DNA of 61,781 nucleotides from positions 1 through 61,781 of the forward strand of contig CAITNQ010000473.1 of the NCBI GenBank assembly GCA_903893785.1, written 5' to 3'. A program made the position numbers and the translations under genes. This document shows positions 25,498 to 36,341 of the stretch, in pieces (position 1 is the first letter of the stretch; each line of letters starts with the position of its first letter). The notes under the pieces are model-generated. The model worked only from the letters and a program-made list of their open reading frames with translations, made no database searches and was not told the origin of the DNA. Origin of the DNA: an uncultured Gemmatimonadota bacterium. GTDB taxonomy: Bacteria > Latescibacterota > UBA2968 > UBA8231.

Positions 25498-27510
25498 ATG
25501 GCCACGTCGCTAGCGTGGGGCATCATCGGTGCAGGGGGCATCGCCCGGACATTCGCCAATGGCCTAGCTCGATCAGCCACGGGCCGGCTGGTTGCAGTCG
25601 CCAGCCGGGCGCAGGAGAAGGCGGCGGCTTTTGGGGCCCAGGTCGGACTGGGCCCGGACCGGTGCTACGGCGCCTACGAGGCGCTGCTGGCCGATCCCGC
25701 AGTCGAGGCGGTGTACATTGCCACCCCCCACCCCATGCACGCCCAGTGGGCCATCCGAGCGGCCGAGGCCGGCAAGCATATCCTCTGCGAGAAACCGATC
25801 GGCCTGAACCAGTACGAGGCCATGGCCATCGTCGAGGCGGCCCGTCGTCACGACGTGTTCCTGATGGAAGCGTTCATGTATCGGTGCCATCCGCAAACGG
25901 CCAGGCTCGTCGAGCTCATCCGGCAGCAAACCATCGGCCAGGTGCGGGTCATCCAGGCCACCTTCAGCTTCCACGCCGGCTTCAACCCGCAGGGGCGCCT
26001 GTTCGCCAACGAACTGGGGGGAGGAGGCATCCTGGATGTCGGCTGTTACTGCACCAGCATGTCGCGTCTGGTGGCTGGTGCCGCGGTGGGCCTGCCCTTT
26101 GCCGAACCGCTGGAAGTGCGCGGCGCCGGTCATCTGGGTGAGACCGGGGTGGATGAATGGGCCGTGGCGACGGCGCGCTTCCCGGGCGACATCGTCGCCC
26201 AATGGGCCACGGGCGTGTCGCTCAACCAAGAGAATGTCCTGCGTGTGTTCGGTTCCGAAGGCCACCTGGTAGTGCCGTCACCGTGGGTACCGGCCCGTGA
26301 CGGCGGTTCAACGAAGATCGTCGTTAAACTGAACCGCGAGCCAGAAGCACAGGAGATCATCGTCGAAACCGACGCCTACCTGTACGCCCTTGAGGCCGAC
26401 ACCGTGGCGGCCCACTTGGAGCAGCGGCAGGCGGCCAGCCCGGCAATGACCTGGGACGACACGTTGGGCAACATGCGCGCGCTGGATCAGTGGCGGGCTT
26501 CCATGGGCTTCGCCTACCGGGCCGAAACGCCCGCCAGTGCCAGAGCGGTGAACTGGGCGGGCCGGTCCGTGACCCGCAACGCCACCGCGCCGATGCGGTA
26601 CGGGGCGATCCCGGGCGTTGAGAAACCGGTGGCGCGCCTGGTCATGGGGGTAGACAACCAGAACCTGTTCCCCCACGCCGAGATGATGTTCGACGACTAT
26701 TTTGCCAACGGCGGCAACGCCTTCGACACAGCCTGGGTCTACGGCCGCGAGAAGTCGGTGAACCTGGGGGCTTGGGTCAATGGCCGCGGCGTCCGCGACC
26801 AGGTCGTGTTGATCGCCAAGGGCGCCCACACGCCCATGTGCACACCGGACGCCATCGGTCGTCAGCTTGATGACTGGTTGAGTTGGACCAACACCGGGTA
26901 CTGCGACGTGTACATGCTCCATCGCGACAACCTGCAGGTACCCGTCGGCGAATTCGTCGACGCGCTGAACGAGCAGGTGCGCGCCGGCCGCGTGCGCGCC
27001 TTCGGCGGCTCCAACTGGACCCTGGAACGCGTCGACGAGGCCAACGCCTACGCCGCCCGCCATGGGCTGGGCGGCTTCGCCGTGGTCAGCAACAACATGA
27101 GCCTGGCCGAGATGATCGAGGCGGTCTGGGCCGGCTGCATCCACGCCAGCGATGGGGCCAGCCGTGCCTGGTTCACGCGCACGCAGATGGCGCTCCTGCC
27201 CTGGTCCAGCCAGGCCCGCGGCTTCTTTACTGAAAGGGCCGACGCGCCGGCCGATCAGCAGTCCGACCGGGAAATGGTCCGTTGCTGGTACAGCGACGCA
27301 AACCGCGAGCGGCGCCGCCGCGCCATCGACCTGGCGCAACAGCGCGGCGTGTTGCCGATCAACATCGCCCTGGCCTATGTGCTCTGTCAGCCCTTCCCCA
27401 CCTTCCCCCTGATCGGCCCGCGTTCGTTGAGCGAGACGCGCACCAGCCTGCCGGCCCTGGACGTGGCCCTGACGCCCGCCGAGTTGGCGTGGCTGAACCT
27501 GGAGTCCTGA
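25498..27510 (+). CDS. Fused Gfo/Idh/MocA oxidoreductase and aldo/keto reductase
   Basis: A 670-residue fusion. Residues 1-335 are a Gfo/Idh/MocA dehydrogenase with GAGGIA (11-16) and CEKP (97-100, Lys99). Residues about 365-670 are an aldo/keto reductase with a full catalytic tetrad: D410 and Y415 in FDTAWVYG, K441 in IAKG and H475 in MLHRDN. A C-terminal cofactor segment, FPLIGPRSLSETRTSL, is also present. Both halves bind nicotinamide cofactors, so the product could interconvert two oxidation steps of one carbohydrate or channel an intermediate. ATG 25498 is preceded by GGGAGG. Thirteen bases before the ABC exporter genes. Confidence 0.9.
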   Translation: MATSLAWGIIGAGGIARTFANGLARSATGRLVAVASRAQEKAAAFGAQVGLGPDRCYGAYEALLADPAVEAVYIATPHPMHAQWAIRAAEAGKHILCEKPIGLNQYEAMAIVEAARRHDVFLMEAFMYRCHPQTARLVELIRQQTIGQVRVIQATFSFHAGFNPQGRLFANELGGGGILDVGCYCTSMSRLVAGAAVGLPFAEPLEVRGAGHLGETGVDEWAVATARFPGDIVAQWATGVSLNQENVLRVFGSEGHLVVPSPWVPARDGGSTKIVVKLNREPEAQEIIVETDAYLYALEADTVAAHLEQRQAASPAMTWDDTLGNMRALDQWRASMGFAYRAETPASARAVNWAGRSVTRNATAPMRYGAIPGVEKPVARLVMGVDNQNLFPHAEMMFDDYFANGGNAFDTAWVYGREKSVNLGAWVNGRGVRDQVVLIAKGAHTPMCTPDAIGRQLDDWLSWTNTGYCDVYMLHRDNLQVPVGEFVDALNEQVRAGRVRAFGGSNWTLERVDEANAYAARHGLGGFAVVSNNMSLAEMIEAVWAGCIHASDGASRAWFTRTQMALLPWSSQARGFFTERADAPADQQSDREMVRCWYSDANRERRRRAIDLAQQRGVLPINIALAYVLCQPFPTFPLIGPRSLSETRTSLPALDVALTPAELAWLNLES

Positions 27511-27522
27511 GCCCTGGCGCGC

Positions 27523-29283
27523 GTGGCCGAGGGGCCGGAACGGCTGTTTGGCCCCTTCGCTCCGTACCTCCGCCCCTACCGCCGGCATATCGGCCTGGGC
27601 CTGGCGAGCATCGCCGTGGCCCAGGCCGCCACGGCGCGCATCCCGGTAGTCCTGGGCCGCGCCGTCGATGCCATTGCCCCCGGCGGCCCGCCCGACGCCA
27701 TGGCCGCCGTCGCGGGCCACACCGCTCAGATGCTGCTGCTGGCCGCCGTGGCCGCCGTGGCCAACCACGGCATGCGGCGGTTCTTCGGCATCACCGCCAC
27801 CCACCTGGAGTTTGACATCCGGGCCGCATACCTGGCTCGGCTGCTGCGATTGCCCCTGTCGTTCTATCAGGAACAGCGCACGGGCGACCTGATGTCGCGC
27901 GCGACCAACGACCTCAACGCCGTCCGGGTGTTCTTCACCTACGGCCTGCGTTCGCTGATCGAGGCCGTGCTGGCGCTGAGCCTCAGCCTGGCGATGATGG
28001 GCGCGTTGGACTGGCGCCTGACCCTGGTGGTGCTGCTGCCGCTGCCGGTCTTCAGTCTGCTGCTGATCCGCATGGCCGCCGTCGTGCATACGCGGTTCCG
28101 CGCCGTGCAGGAGATGTTCGGCGACCTCAGCACGCTGATTCAGGAGCATCTGGCCGGCATGCGGGTGGTGAAGACGTATGTGCAGGGACAACAGCAGCTG
28201 GCGGCTTTCGAGCGACTTAACGACGGGTACTTGGCCCGCAACCGGAGCCTGATACGCACCCACGCGGTGTACCACCCGCTGTCGCCCCTGGTAGCCGCCG
28301 TGGGACTGGGACTGGTCCTGTGGTTCGGCGGCCGGGCCGTCATTGAGGGGCGCCTGACACCCGGGGGATTTGCCGCCTTCACGGCCTATCTGACGGTGTT
28401 GATCCGCCCCGTAGCCGCCCTGGGTTGGGTCATTGACCGCCTGCAGCGGTCGGTGGTCGCCATGCGGCGGATCAACGACGTCATGGCTGTCGAGCCGGCA
28501 GCCACGGCCGACGTGACGGCGGGCACGCCGCCGCCCATCCGAGGGCAGATACACTTCCGCGGTACGACGTTCCGGTACGGCGAGCAGGTGATCCTCGACG
28601 ACATCAACCTGGAAGTAGCTCCCGGACAGACTCTGGGCATTGTGGGCCCCGTCGGGTCGGGCAAGACGACGCTGGTCCGCCTGATCCCGCGCTTGATCGA
28701 AACCGAGCCGGGCCAGGTGGCCATCGACGGTAAAGCCGTCAGCGAATGGCCCCTGGCCCATCTCCGGCAATCCATCGGGTACGTGTCGCAGCTGCCGTTT
28801 CTGTTCTCGGCCACGGTGGCCGAGAATGTGGCCTACGGCGCCCCGGACACCGGCCGCGACCGTGTGGCCGCCGCCGCCGAGGCGGCCGGACTGGGGCCGG
28901 ATATCGACGGCTTGCCCGATGGACTGGACACAATGGTCGGCGAGCGCGGAGTGACGCTGTCGGGCGGCCAGAAACAGCGCGCCACACTGGCGCGGGCGCT
29001 ATTGGTGGAACCCCGCATCCTGGTCCTTGACGACGCGCTGTCCGCGGTCGACACGCGCACCGAGGCGGCCATCCTGGGTCACCTGCGGCGGCAGTCGGGC
29101 CAGTGCACCGTGGTGCTGGTTGCCCACCGGCTGTCGACGCTGCAGCACGCCGACGTGATCATCGTCCTGGAGCATGGCCGCATCGTCGAGCAGGGAAGCC
29201 ACGCCGAGTTGATGGCCCTGGGCGGCCGTTACGCCGACACCTGGCGCCGGCAGCAGCTAGCAGCCGAACTGGAGCAGCTGTGA
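27523..29283 (+). CDS. ABC exporter half-transporter, degenerate-site subunit
   Basis: A 586-residue type IV exporter with an N-terminal six-helix domain (about 1-320) and a C-terminal ATPase. Walker A is GPVGSGKTT, the signature LSGGQKQ and Walker B ILVLDDALSAVDT. The residue after the Walker B aspartate is D504 instead of the catalytic Glu, as in the degenerate site of heterodimeric exporters such as TM287/288 and LmrCD. GTG start at 27523. The gene follows the fusion gene by 12 bases and is paired with the next subunit. Confidence 0.92.
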   Translation: MAEGPERLFGPFAPYLRPYRRHIGLGLASIAVAQAATARIPVVLGRAVDAIAPGGPPDAMAAVAGHTAQMLLLAAVAAVANHGMRRFFGITATHLEFDIRAAYLARLLRLPLSFYQEQRTGDLMSRATNDLNAVRVFFTYGLRSLIEAVLALSLSLAMMGALDWRLTLVVLLPLPVFSLLLIRMAAVVHTRFRAVQEMFGDLSTLIQEHLAGMRVVKTYVQGQQQLAAFERLNDGYLARNRSLIRTHAVYHPLSPLVAAVGLGLVLWFGGRAVIEGRLTPGGFAAFTAYLTVLIRPVAALGWVIDRLQRSVVAMRRINDVMAVEPAATADVTAGTPPPIRGQIHFRGTTFRYGEQVILDDINLEVAPGQTLGIVGPVGSGKTTLVRLIPRLIETEPGQVAIDGKAVSEWPLAHLRQSIGYVSQLPFLFSATVAENVAYGAPDTGRDRVAAAAEAAGLGPDIDGLPDGLDTMVGERGVTLSGGQKQRATLARALLVEPRILVLDDALSAVDTRTEAAILGHLRRQSGQCTVVLVAHRLSTLQHADVIIVLEHGRIVEQGSHAELMALGGRYADTWRRQQLAAELEQL

Positions 29284-29378
29284 ACTGCCTGCGTGCGCCC
29301 GGATCGGCGCGCGTCGCCGCCGCGGCCCGCCTCGCCTGGACACCCGGGCTGCCGCCCGCCCGGTGGGGGGGCTGAGGC

Positions 29379-31172
29379 ATGGCACTGCTTGCCGAGGAGG
29401 AAGCCCAGGAGCGCCCCTTCGCGCTGCCGCTGTTGGTCCGGCTACTGCGTTACCTGAGCCCGTACAAAAAACGCCTGGTACTGGCCTTCTGCCTAATCTT
29501 CACGGGAGCTGTTGCCGGGCAGGCGGGACCGCGCCTGACCCAAATCGCGGTCGACCGGTACATCCTCCGTAGCGACCTGCACGGCCTGCGCAGCGTGCTG
29601 CTGCTGTTCCTCGTCTGCGTGGCCGTGCAGTACCTCGCCGAAGCCGCGCAGACCCTGGTGACCGAACTGACCGCCCAGTATGCCATGCGTGACCTGCGGC
29701 GCGAGGTTTTCGCCCATCTCCAGCGCCTGCCCATGGGTTACTTCGACCGCACCCCCATCGGTCGGATCATGACGCGCACCACCAATGACGTGGAGGCGCT
29801 CAGCGAGTTCTTCACCGATGGCGCCGTGTCCATCTTCGCCGACTGCTTCGCGCTCCTGGCCATCATTGCCTTCATGGTCGACATGGACCTGCGACTCACC
29901 CTGGTGGCAGCAGCCGTAGTCCCGGTACTGGTGGCAGCCACCTGGTACCTCCAGGGCCTGGCGATGCAGGCATACCGGCAACTGCGCCTGCGCCTGGCCC
30001 GGTTGAACTCGTATCTCCAGGAGAACATCGCCGGCATTGAGGTAGTCCAGCTATTCGGTCGTCAGCAGCGCAACCAGGCCGACTTCCGACGTGAGCACGT
30101 GGCGTACCGACAGGCGGAGGACCGCGAAATCCACTGCTACGCGGTCTTCTTCCCGCTGACCGAGTTCGTCGTCGCAGCGGGCACGGCCCTGGTGCTGTAC
30201 TTCGGGGCGCAGGCGGTCTGGCAGCAGCGGCTGGAACTGGGCGTGCTCATGGCTTTCCTACAGTACGTGCGCCGTTTCTTCCGCCCGATCATGGACCTGA
30301 ACGACCGCTACACCCTCGTCCTGGGCGCCATGGCCTCGTCGGAACGCATCTTCCAGCTTCTGGACGTGCCACCGGAAGCCGCCGGCGGCCGGCTGCAGCA
30401 GCCGCCCCGTCGGGCCGACGGCCTGATCGAGTTTGACCGCGTCTGGTTCCGTTACGGCACCACGGACGACTGGGTCTTGCGAGATGTTTCCTTCCGCCTC
30501 GAACCGGGCCACAGCCTCGCGTTGGTGGGCGCCACCGGCTCGGGCAAGAGCACGCTGGTCAGTCTGCTGTGCCGGCTGTACGAAATCGAGCGCGGCGCCA
30601 TCCGCGTGGACGGCCGCGATCTGCGGGACTGGAACACCGACGAACTCCGGCGCAACATCGGCGTGGTGCAGCAGGACGTGTTCCTGTTCTCGGGAGATAT
30701 TGCCGGCAACATCAGCCTGGGGAATCCGGCGATCTCGGCGCTGCAGATGGCCGAAGCCGCGCGGCACGTTCGGGCCGACCGTTTCATCGCCCGGCTCCCC
30801 GGCGGCTTGGCCCATCCCGTAGGCGAGCGCGGCGCCACCCTGTCGGCGGGCGAGCGGCAACTGCTGTCTTTTGCTCGCGCGCTGGCCTGTGACCCGCGCA
30901 TCCTGGTGCTCGACGAAGCTACGTCGAGCATCGACACCGAGACCGAGCAACTGGTGCAGGATGCGATTGCCTCACTGCTCAGCGGCCGGACGTCGATCGT
31001 CGTCGCCCATCGTCTGTCGACTATTCGACGGGCCGATCAGATCTTGGTTCTGCACCGCGGCGAGGTCCGCGAGCGAGGTCGACACGAGGAACTGCTCCGC
31101 CAGGGCGGCATTTACCAACGCCTGCACCAACTCAACTACGCCGCCACCCAGCCGCACCCCCCGCCACGGTGA
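29379..31172 (+). CDS. ABC exporter half-transporter, catalytic subunit
   Basis: A 597-residue exporter with a membrane domain (about 25-330) and an ATPase. Walker A is GATGSGKST, Walker B LVLDEATSSIDT has the catalytic Glu (E513), and the H-loop is VVAHRLST. The signature is LSAGERQ (from 488) instead of LSGGQ. Together with the Walker B substitution in the partner, this gives one canonical and one degenerate nucleotide site. It probably exports a lipid, peptide or drug; the substrate is unknown. The gene ends 7 bases before the convergent cysN-like gene. Confidence 0.92.
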   Translation: MALLAEEEAQERPFALPLLVRLLRYLSPYKKRLVLAFCLIFTGAVAGQAGPRLTQIAVDRYILRSDLHGLRSVLLLFLVCVAVQYLAEAAQTLVTELTAQYAMRDLRREVFAHLQRLPMGYFDRTPIGRIMTRTTNDVEALSEFFTDGAVSIFADCFALLAIIAFMVDMDLRLTLVAAAVVPVLVAATWYLQGLAMQAYRQLRLRLARLNSYLQENIAGIEVVQLFGRQQRNQADFRREHVAYRQAEDREIHCYAVFFPLTEFVVAAGTALVLYFGAQAVWQQRLELGVLMAFLQYVRRFFRPIMDLNDRYTLVLGAMASSERIFQLLDVPPEAAGGRLQQPPRRADGLIEFDRVWFRYGTTDDWVLRDVSFRLEPGHSLALVGATGSGKSTLVSLLCRLYEIERGAIRVDGRDLRDWNTDELRRNIGVVQQDVFLFSGDIAGNISLGNPAISALQMAEAARHVRADRFIARLPGGLAHPVGERGATLSAGERQLLSFARALACDPRILVLDEATSSIDTETEQLVQDAIASLLSGRTSIVVAHRLSTIRRADQILVLHRGEVRERGRHEELLRQGGIYQRLHQLNYAATQPHPPPR

Positions 31173-31179
31173 TCTCGTT

Positions 31180-32985
31180 TCAGCCGAGGAGGGCGCCCAC
31201 CCGGTCCAGCCAGGCGTCAGTACCCATCGACACGGGCACCACGACCAACCCGGGCGCGGCAGCCGGCGATGGGCTGCCCACATGCACAAAGAGGACCTCG
31301 AGCGGGTGGCTGAGCGTTGCCAGCAGACCATGGTCGCCGGCATCGGCTCCGGCGATGGCCGCCACGACAATCTGGCCGGCGTCGATCAGGATGCGGGCCA
31401 ACTCGCCCAGTCGACGAATATGCTCGTCGTGCGCATCGCCCTCGGTAATCAGGTCGTAATCGAGTCCGCGGACAACATTGGCCAACCGCAGGCAATAGGC
31501 CTTGTGTCCCTGCCCGAAAAGGCGTCTCTCGAGGGCGCCAGCCAGGAGGTCAAGCTGTTCGGCATCGTCGCCGGTAAGGACGACAAAACGGGCCCGGTGG
31601 CCGTAGGCCTGGGCGCGCTCATCGGGCGTAATGGCACTGGGAACCCAACCGAACTCGCGCTTGCGCACCTGCTCGCCCAGGGCGGTCACCCCATCGGCAG
31701 CCTTCTCCAGAACCACGCCGGCAGCGGCGATATCGTACCCATCGACGATGACGAAACGGCCCGTCTCGCGCACCCTGGCCACGGGGTCGAAGGCGATGGG
31801 GCGCAGGGTTTCGAGCACGCACTCAGCCAGGTCGTGCCGGTCGATCTGCGACCGGGCCGCGGCGCTGGTCAGGTCGGTGCGGTCCAGCACGTGAAGCACG
31901 CTGACCAACTGCACCGGCACCCGGGCTGTACCGATCTTGAGCTTGTACCGACGGTCGCGGATCATCGGCGCGCGCCCCATCCAGAAAACATTGGCCCGGA
32001 ACCGCATGCCGACCGCCGGCGCGGGTTCGGCCGCCCGCGTCATCATCTCGCCGGGTTTGATGTACAGTTCATGGGCCAGCGTCAGGCCCACGGCCTGCCC
32101 GGCATGGACGCCATCACGTTCAGGCGCGTGGAAAGCCTCCAGACTGGCAATGCGCGACCGTTTGGCGCTGGGCAGGAAGACCACCTCGTCGCCCACGCGC
32201 GCGCGCCCGGTGAGCACCGTACCGGCGAAGATGCGCCGCTGGTCACCCGCTTCGGTGAACTTGTAGATGTCCTGCACGGGCAGGCGGAAGGGCCCGTCGG
32301 CCGCCGGGTGTTCGGGGGCGAAAGCGTCCAGTTGTTGCAGCACCGTGGCCCCCTGGTACCAGGGCATCCGCGCCGACAACGCTACCATGTTGTCGCCCTC
32401 GCTAGCGCTGACCGGGATGAAACTGACCGGGTTCACCGTCAGGTGGCGCAGGAACTCGGCGTATTGGTCGCGCACGGCCGCGAACACGTCCTGGCGGTAG
32501 CCGACCAGGTCCATCTTGTTGATCAGCACCGAGATCTGCTCAAGGCCGAGCATTGAGGCGATGTACCCGTGGCGTCGCGAGTTCTCCCGCACGCCCTCCT
32601 GCGCGTCGATCACCAAGAAAGCCGCCTCGGCCTTGGCGGCCCCGGTGATCATATTACGCAGGAATTCCACGTGCCCCGGTGCGTCGAACACCAGGTAGCG
32701 CCGCGCGGCCGTGCGGAAGAAGCAGCGCGCCGCATCGATGGTGATGCCCTGGTCGCGCTCATCCTTCAGCGCATCGAGCAGAAAGGCATATTCGAACGGT
32801 TTGGCCGTGCGCCGGCACAGCGCCCTGACCTGCTCCAGCTTGCCTTGGGGCAGGGCATTGGTCTCTGCCAGCAGGCGACCAATCACGGTGCTCTTGCCGT
32901 GGTCCACATGCCCCAGGATCACCAGACTCATGTGCTGCTGTGGCATGGCTGTGGGTACCACCCCCTGCAGTCCGTCGCGGCTCAC
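31180..32985 (-). CDS. cysN: Sulfate adenylyltransferase large subunit (CysN) with degenerate APS-kinase-like tail
   Basis: A 601-residue protein. The GTPase core is that of Cys[10 protein letters not shown] (25-33), the DAPGH box and NKMD; it hydrolyses GTP to drive ATP sulfurylase with CysD. EF-Tu-like beta barrels follow. The C-terminal 140 residues (from about 465) align in layout with the APS kinase domain of CysNC fusions (ending VLFVHVGSP). However, where the kinase P-loop should be, the sequence is [13 protein letters not shown], with no GxxGxGK(S/T). The kinase is therefore predicted dead. The GTG start overlaps the CysD stop (GTGA); ATG codons at residues 14 and 19 are alternatives. 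Confidence 0.9.
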   Translation of the reverse strand: MSRDGLQGVVPTAMPQQHMSLVILGHVDHGKSTVIGRLLAETNALPQGKLEQVRALCRRTAKPFEYAFLLDALKDERDQGITIDAARCFFRTAARRYLVFDAPGHVEFLRNMITGAAKAEAAFLVIDAQEGVRENSRRHGYIASMLGLEQISVLINKMDLVGYRQDVFAAVRDQYAEFLRHLTVNPVSFIPVSASEGDNMVALSARMPWYQGATVLQQLDAFAPEHPAADGPFRLPVQDIYKFTEAGDQRRIFAGTVLTGRARVGDEVVFLPSAKRSRIASLEAFHAPERDGVHAGQAVGLTLAHELYIKPGEMMTRAAEPAPAVGMRFRANVFWMGRAPMIRDRRYKLKIGTARVPVQLVSVLHVLDRTDLTSAAARSQIDRHDLAECVLETLRPIAFDPVARVRETGRFVIVDGYDIAAAGVVLEKAADGVTALGEQVRKREFGWVPSAITPDERAQAYGHRARFVVLTGDDAEQLDLLAGALERRLFGQGHKAYCLRLANVVRGLDYDLITEGDAHDEHIRRLGELARILIDAGQIVVAAIAGADAGDHGLLATLSHPLEVLFVHVGSPSPAAAPGLVVVPVSMGTDAWLDRVGALLG

Positions 32986-33890
32986 ATGTACCCCGCCCGG
33001 CGCAGAGTCTCCAAGCCGCCGCCGTCTTCCTGGTCCTGTTCCCTGCCCGCCCTTTCGGCCACGTCGGCGAATTGCCCGGTCTGCAACTCACCGATAATGT
33101 CGCGCACCGTGCGCGCGCCGGATTCCACCGGCCGCGTGCACGGATAGCATCCTAGCGAGCGGTAACGGCGCCCGGCGCCCTGATCGAAGTACAGGTCGGT
33201 CACCGGGATCTCCTCGCGGGCGATGTACTCCCAGATGTCCACCTCGGTCCAGTCCAGCAAAGGATGGATGCGCACGTGGGTTCCGGGGGCGAAGTCAGTC
33301 TTGTACTGGTGCCACAGCTCTGGTGGCTGTTCGGCCACATCCCAGTCGCTATGGCGATCGCGGGGCGAGAAATAGCGCTCCTTGGAGCGACTGCCTTCCT
33401 CGTCCGCCCGCACGCCCACCACGACCCCCGTATAGGCCTCCGGGTTGGCCTCCTGGACGTAGTCGCCGCGGGCGTGGTCAAACCGCCAGCGGGGCCACTC
33501 CCCCGAGAGCGTGCGCCGCAGGGCCTCGGTTTTCAGTTCGCGGCAGCACTCGAGCCGGGTCAGGGCGCCGTCCGGAAACGTCCGCCGCGCGGCCAGGGCA
33601 GCGGTGTTCCGGCCGACGATCATGTCCAGGCGCCACTGCCGCACCAGGCGATCGCGGAAGACGATCATCTCGGGTATCTTGAACGAGGTGTCAATGTGCA
33701 TCAGGGGCAGGGGCACGTGCCCGAAGAAGGCCTTGCGGGCCAGCCACAGCAGCACGGTGCTGTCCTTGCCGATGGACCACAGCATGACCAGGCTCTTGAA
33801 CTCCCGGTAGGCCTCGCGCAGAATGTGAACGCTGATGGCCTCGAGTCGGTCAAGGTGCGCCAATCCGTCCTCCATGGGTGTCAAACTCAC
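32982..33890 (-). CDS. cysD: Sulfate adenylyltransferase small subunit CysD
   Basis: A 302-residue ATP sulfurylase subunit of the PAPS-reductase/PP-loop family, exactly the length of the E. coli protein. It has the PP-loop [19 protein letters not shown], then [27 protein letters not shown] and GCYPCTRPV. With CysN it makes APS from sulfate and ATP. I prefer the GTG at 33890 because it overlaps the GH3 stop in the same GTGA manner as CysN overlaps CysD; an ATG at 33875 also fits. Placement behind a glycosidase is unusual. Confidence 0.92.
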   Translation of the reverse strand: MSLTPMEDGLAHLDRLEAISVHILREAYREFKSLVMLWSIGKDSTVLLWLARKAFFGHVPLPLMHIDTSFKIPEMIVFRDRLVRQWRLDMIVGRNTAALAARRTFPDGALTRLECCRELKTEALRRTLSGEWPRWRFDHARGDYVQEANPEAYTGVVVGVRADEEGSRSKERYFSPRDRHSDWDVAEQPPELWHQYKTDFAPGTHVRIHPLLDWTEVDIWEYIAREEIPVTDLYFDQGAGRRYRSLGCYPCTRPVESGARTVRDIIGELQTGQFADVAERAGREQDQEDGGGLETLRRAGYM

Positions 33891-36190
33891 AGCACCGAAA
33901 AAGAACCGGCCAGGCGGAGGTCTTCGGCCGAGGCACCAACCCACAGGCCGAAAGCGCCGGGCTCAACCACGCACTGCATGGCCGCGTCCCACAGCGCCAG
34001 AGACTGTGTATCGACCTCCAGGGCGACGACCCGCGTCTCCTGCGGTTGCAGGTCGACTTTGTCGAACGCAACCAGGCGCAGCGACGGCGTGGTGGTGGAG
34101 CTGACCTCGTCGCGGCAGTAGACCTGCGGCGTTTCCTTGCCCGCACGCTGACCGCAGTTGGTCAACGAGAACCGCACCCGGACGCGGTCCCCGGCCTTGA
34201 CGACCGGGTTCTCAATCACCAGATCAGCGTAGGCGAAACGCGTGTAACTGAGTCCGAACCCGAAAGGCCACAGGGGCGCGGGAGACGAGAACACGTAGTC
34301 GCGGCCGGGTTGTTCCAGGGTCCCCGGTTGATGGTAATAGCCACGACCGCTCGGTTTGTGGTCATACACGGTGGGGATGTGCCCCGCGCTCTGCGCCACG
34401 CTTACGGGCAGGCGCCCACTGGGATTGACGCGGCCGAAAAGCACGTCGGCCAGGGCCGTGCCCTGCTGTTCACCCGGGTAGAAGGCGCTGACCAGGGCAG
34501 GCACATGGGTTTTGACCCACGGCACGCTGTAGGGTCGACCGTGGACGAACACCGCCACCAACGGCCGCCCTGTGGCTTGGATGGCCTGCAGAAGCTCAAG
34601 CTGGACCCCGGGCAGCACAGGATCGGTCACGTCAAAACCCTCGCCCACGGTCCCTTGCGCCGGCAGCGCCGGATCTTCCCAGCCCACGCCACTCAAGATC
34701 ATGCTGGTGTCGCCCAGGACCACCACCGCGACATCGCAGCGTTCGGCCGCTGCCACGGCGGCGGCAAACCCCGCCGTGGACCGGCCGACCAGGTCACACC
34801 CTTTGGCGTAGTCGATGCGGAATCCGTCACCGAGCAGACGCCGCAGCGCCGACCGCAGGCTGACGCCATCGGCGTTGCTCTTGCTGGGCGCGTAGTCGCC
34901 GAATTGGACCTGGTCGGCATTGGGCCCGATCAGGGCCAGCGAATGGAGTTGGTCAGCGTGCAACGGCAGGAGGCCGCCTTCGTTGCGCAGGAGGATGATT
35001 GACTCCTCGGCAACGCGCCGCGCCAGCGCCACGTGCTCAGGGGTGTGGACCTGCGCCGGCAGAGCGGACGGGGGGACGCCGCGTTCGCCGTCGAACAGCC
35101 CGGCGAGGAACTTAACCCGCAGCACGCGCTCCACGGCCGCGTCAACCTGGGCCAGGGGCACGACCCCGGTCTCGACCATCCGGGCCAGTTCCAGGTACCC
35201 CCAGGCAGCCGGTGCCTCCAGATCCAGGCCGGCAGCCAGCGCCAGCGCGCCGGCGGCCTGCGCGTCGGCGGCCACCCGATGGAAGTCAGCCAGCATCTGC
35301 ACGCCGCCGTAGTCAGCGAAGGTATAGCCGGAGAACCCCCACTCCCGCCGCAGCACGGTCGTCAGCAGCCAGTGGTTGGCGTGCGCCGGCACACCGTCCA
35401 CTTCGTTGTACGACGGCATGACCGCGAGTACTCCACCGGTGCGCACGGCGGCGGCAAATGGGACCAGGTGCAGCGCCCGCATCTCCCGCTCGCCGAGCGA
35501 AGCCGGACCCAGATTGATACCACCAGCGGGCACACTGTACCCGGCAAAGTGTTTGGCCGTGGCCAGAATGCGATCGCTGGCCAGCTGCGGCGCTACCGTG
35601 CCCCCCTGGAGGCCGGCCACGAACGCCAAGCCGATGCGCGACACCAGGTAAGGGCACTCACCGTAGCACTCCTCGATACGGCCATAGCGCGGGTCGCGCG
35701 CCAGGTCGAAGAGGGGTGACAGGGCCTGAGCCACGCCCATGGCGCTGGCCTCGCGCGCGATGGCCGCGCCCATGGCAGTGATCAGCTCGGGATTCCAGGT
35801 GGCTCCCTGGGCGATGGCCTGCGGGAAAATGGTCGCCCCGTACGCCAGGCACCCGTGCAAGCACTCCTGGATCGGCAGTGCCGGGATGCCCAGGCGTGTG
35901 TGCCGACGCAGGTACTCCTGGGCCCCCTTGATGGTGGCCGCCACCTCGGCAACGGGCGCTCCCAGCGGACTCTCGATGGTACCCGTCCCCTGGCCGCCGA
36001 ATACCCGATCCAGCGACGCTGCGGTGACCTCTCCATCGCGCAGTTCGAGCTCGCGCAAGGTTTGTTGCCGGAGCTGGGCCACCTTCTCCTCAAGCGTCAT
36101 GCGGCCCATCAGGTCAGCCACCCGGGAGGCTAACGGCGCCCTGCCGTCGCGGTACAGCGGCGGCCCGGCACTGCCCTCAGACGCAGTCAT
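33887..36190 (-). CDS. Glycoside hydrolase family 3 (beta-glucosidase/xylosidase type)
   Basis: A 767-residue GH3 enzyme with its full domain order: TIM barrel (about 20-330), alpha/beta sandwich (about 370-570) and fibronectin-III-like domain (about 665-755). The catalytic nucleophile is D293 in [13 protein letters not shown]. Other landmarks are [16 protein letters not shown] and KHFAGYSVP. There is no signal peptide, so it is cytoplasmic or exported by an unknown route. ATG 36190 has AGGAG 7 bases upstream. It sits 151 bases after the GH95 gene and overlaps cysD, giving a glycosidase-sulfate activation operon. Confidence 0.93.
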   Translation of the reverse strand: MTASEGSAGPPLYRDGRAPLASRVADLMGRMTLEEKVAQLRQQTLRELELRDGEVTAASLDRVFGGQGTGTIESPLGAPVAEVAATIKGAQEYLRRHTRLGIPALPIQECLHGCLAYGATIFPQAIAQGATWNPELITAMGAAIAREASAMGVAQALSPLFDLARDPRYGRIEECYGECPYLVSRIGLAFVAGLQGGTVAPQLASDRILATAKHFAGYSVPAGGINLGPASLGEREMRALHLVPFAAAVRTGGVLAVMPSYNEVDGVPAHANHWLLTTVLRREWGFSGYTFADYGGVQMLADFHRVAADAQAAGALALAAGLDLEAPAAWGYLELARMVETGVVPLAQVDAAVERVLRVKFLAGLFDGERGVPPSALPAQVHTPEHVALARRVAEESIILLRNEGGLLPLHADQLHSLALIGPNADQVQFGDYAPSKSNADGVSLRSALRRLLGDGFRIDYAKGCDLVGRSTAGFAAAVAAAERCDVAVVVLGDTSMILSGVGWEDPALPAQGTVGEGFDVTDPVLPGVQLELLQAIQATGRPLVAVFVHGRPYSVPWVKTHVPALVSAFYPGEQQGTALADVLFGRVNPSGRLPVSVAQSAGHIPTVYDHKPSGRGYYHQPGTLEQPGRDYVFSSPAPLWPFGFGLSYTRFAYADLVIENPVVKAGDRVRVRFSLTNCGQRAGKETPQVYCRDEVSSTTTPSLRLVAFDKVDLQPQETRVVALEVDTQSLALWDAAMQCVVEPGAFGLWVGASAEDLRLAGSFSVL

Positions 36191-36341
36191 TCCCTGCTCC
36201 TTATGACGGATACCGGTGTGTTCGGCTGGCGCCCCGGCGCCGCCGCAGCGGCAACGGCCGCGCGAGCGGGCCTCCCGGACGCCGCAGAAGGTACGCCCTG
36301 CGCTGACTACGTCCACCTCCCCGCCCGGCTCGAGCCGTCGC

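Noticed and set aside
26308..28770. Minus-strand open frame of 820 codons
   Set aside because: Antisense to the well-supported redox fusion and ABC exporter genes; no motifs and composition typical of a GC-rich shadow frame.
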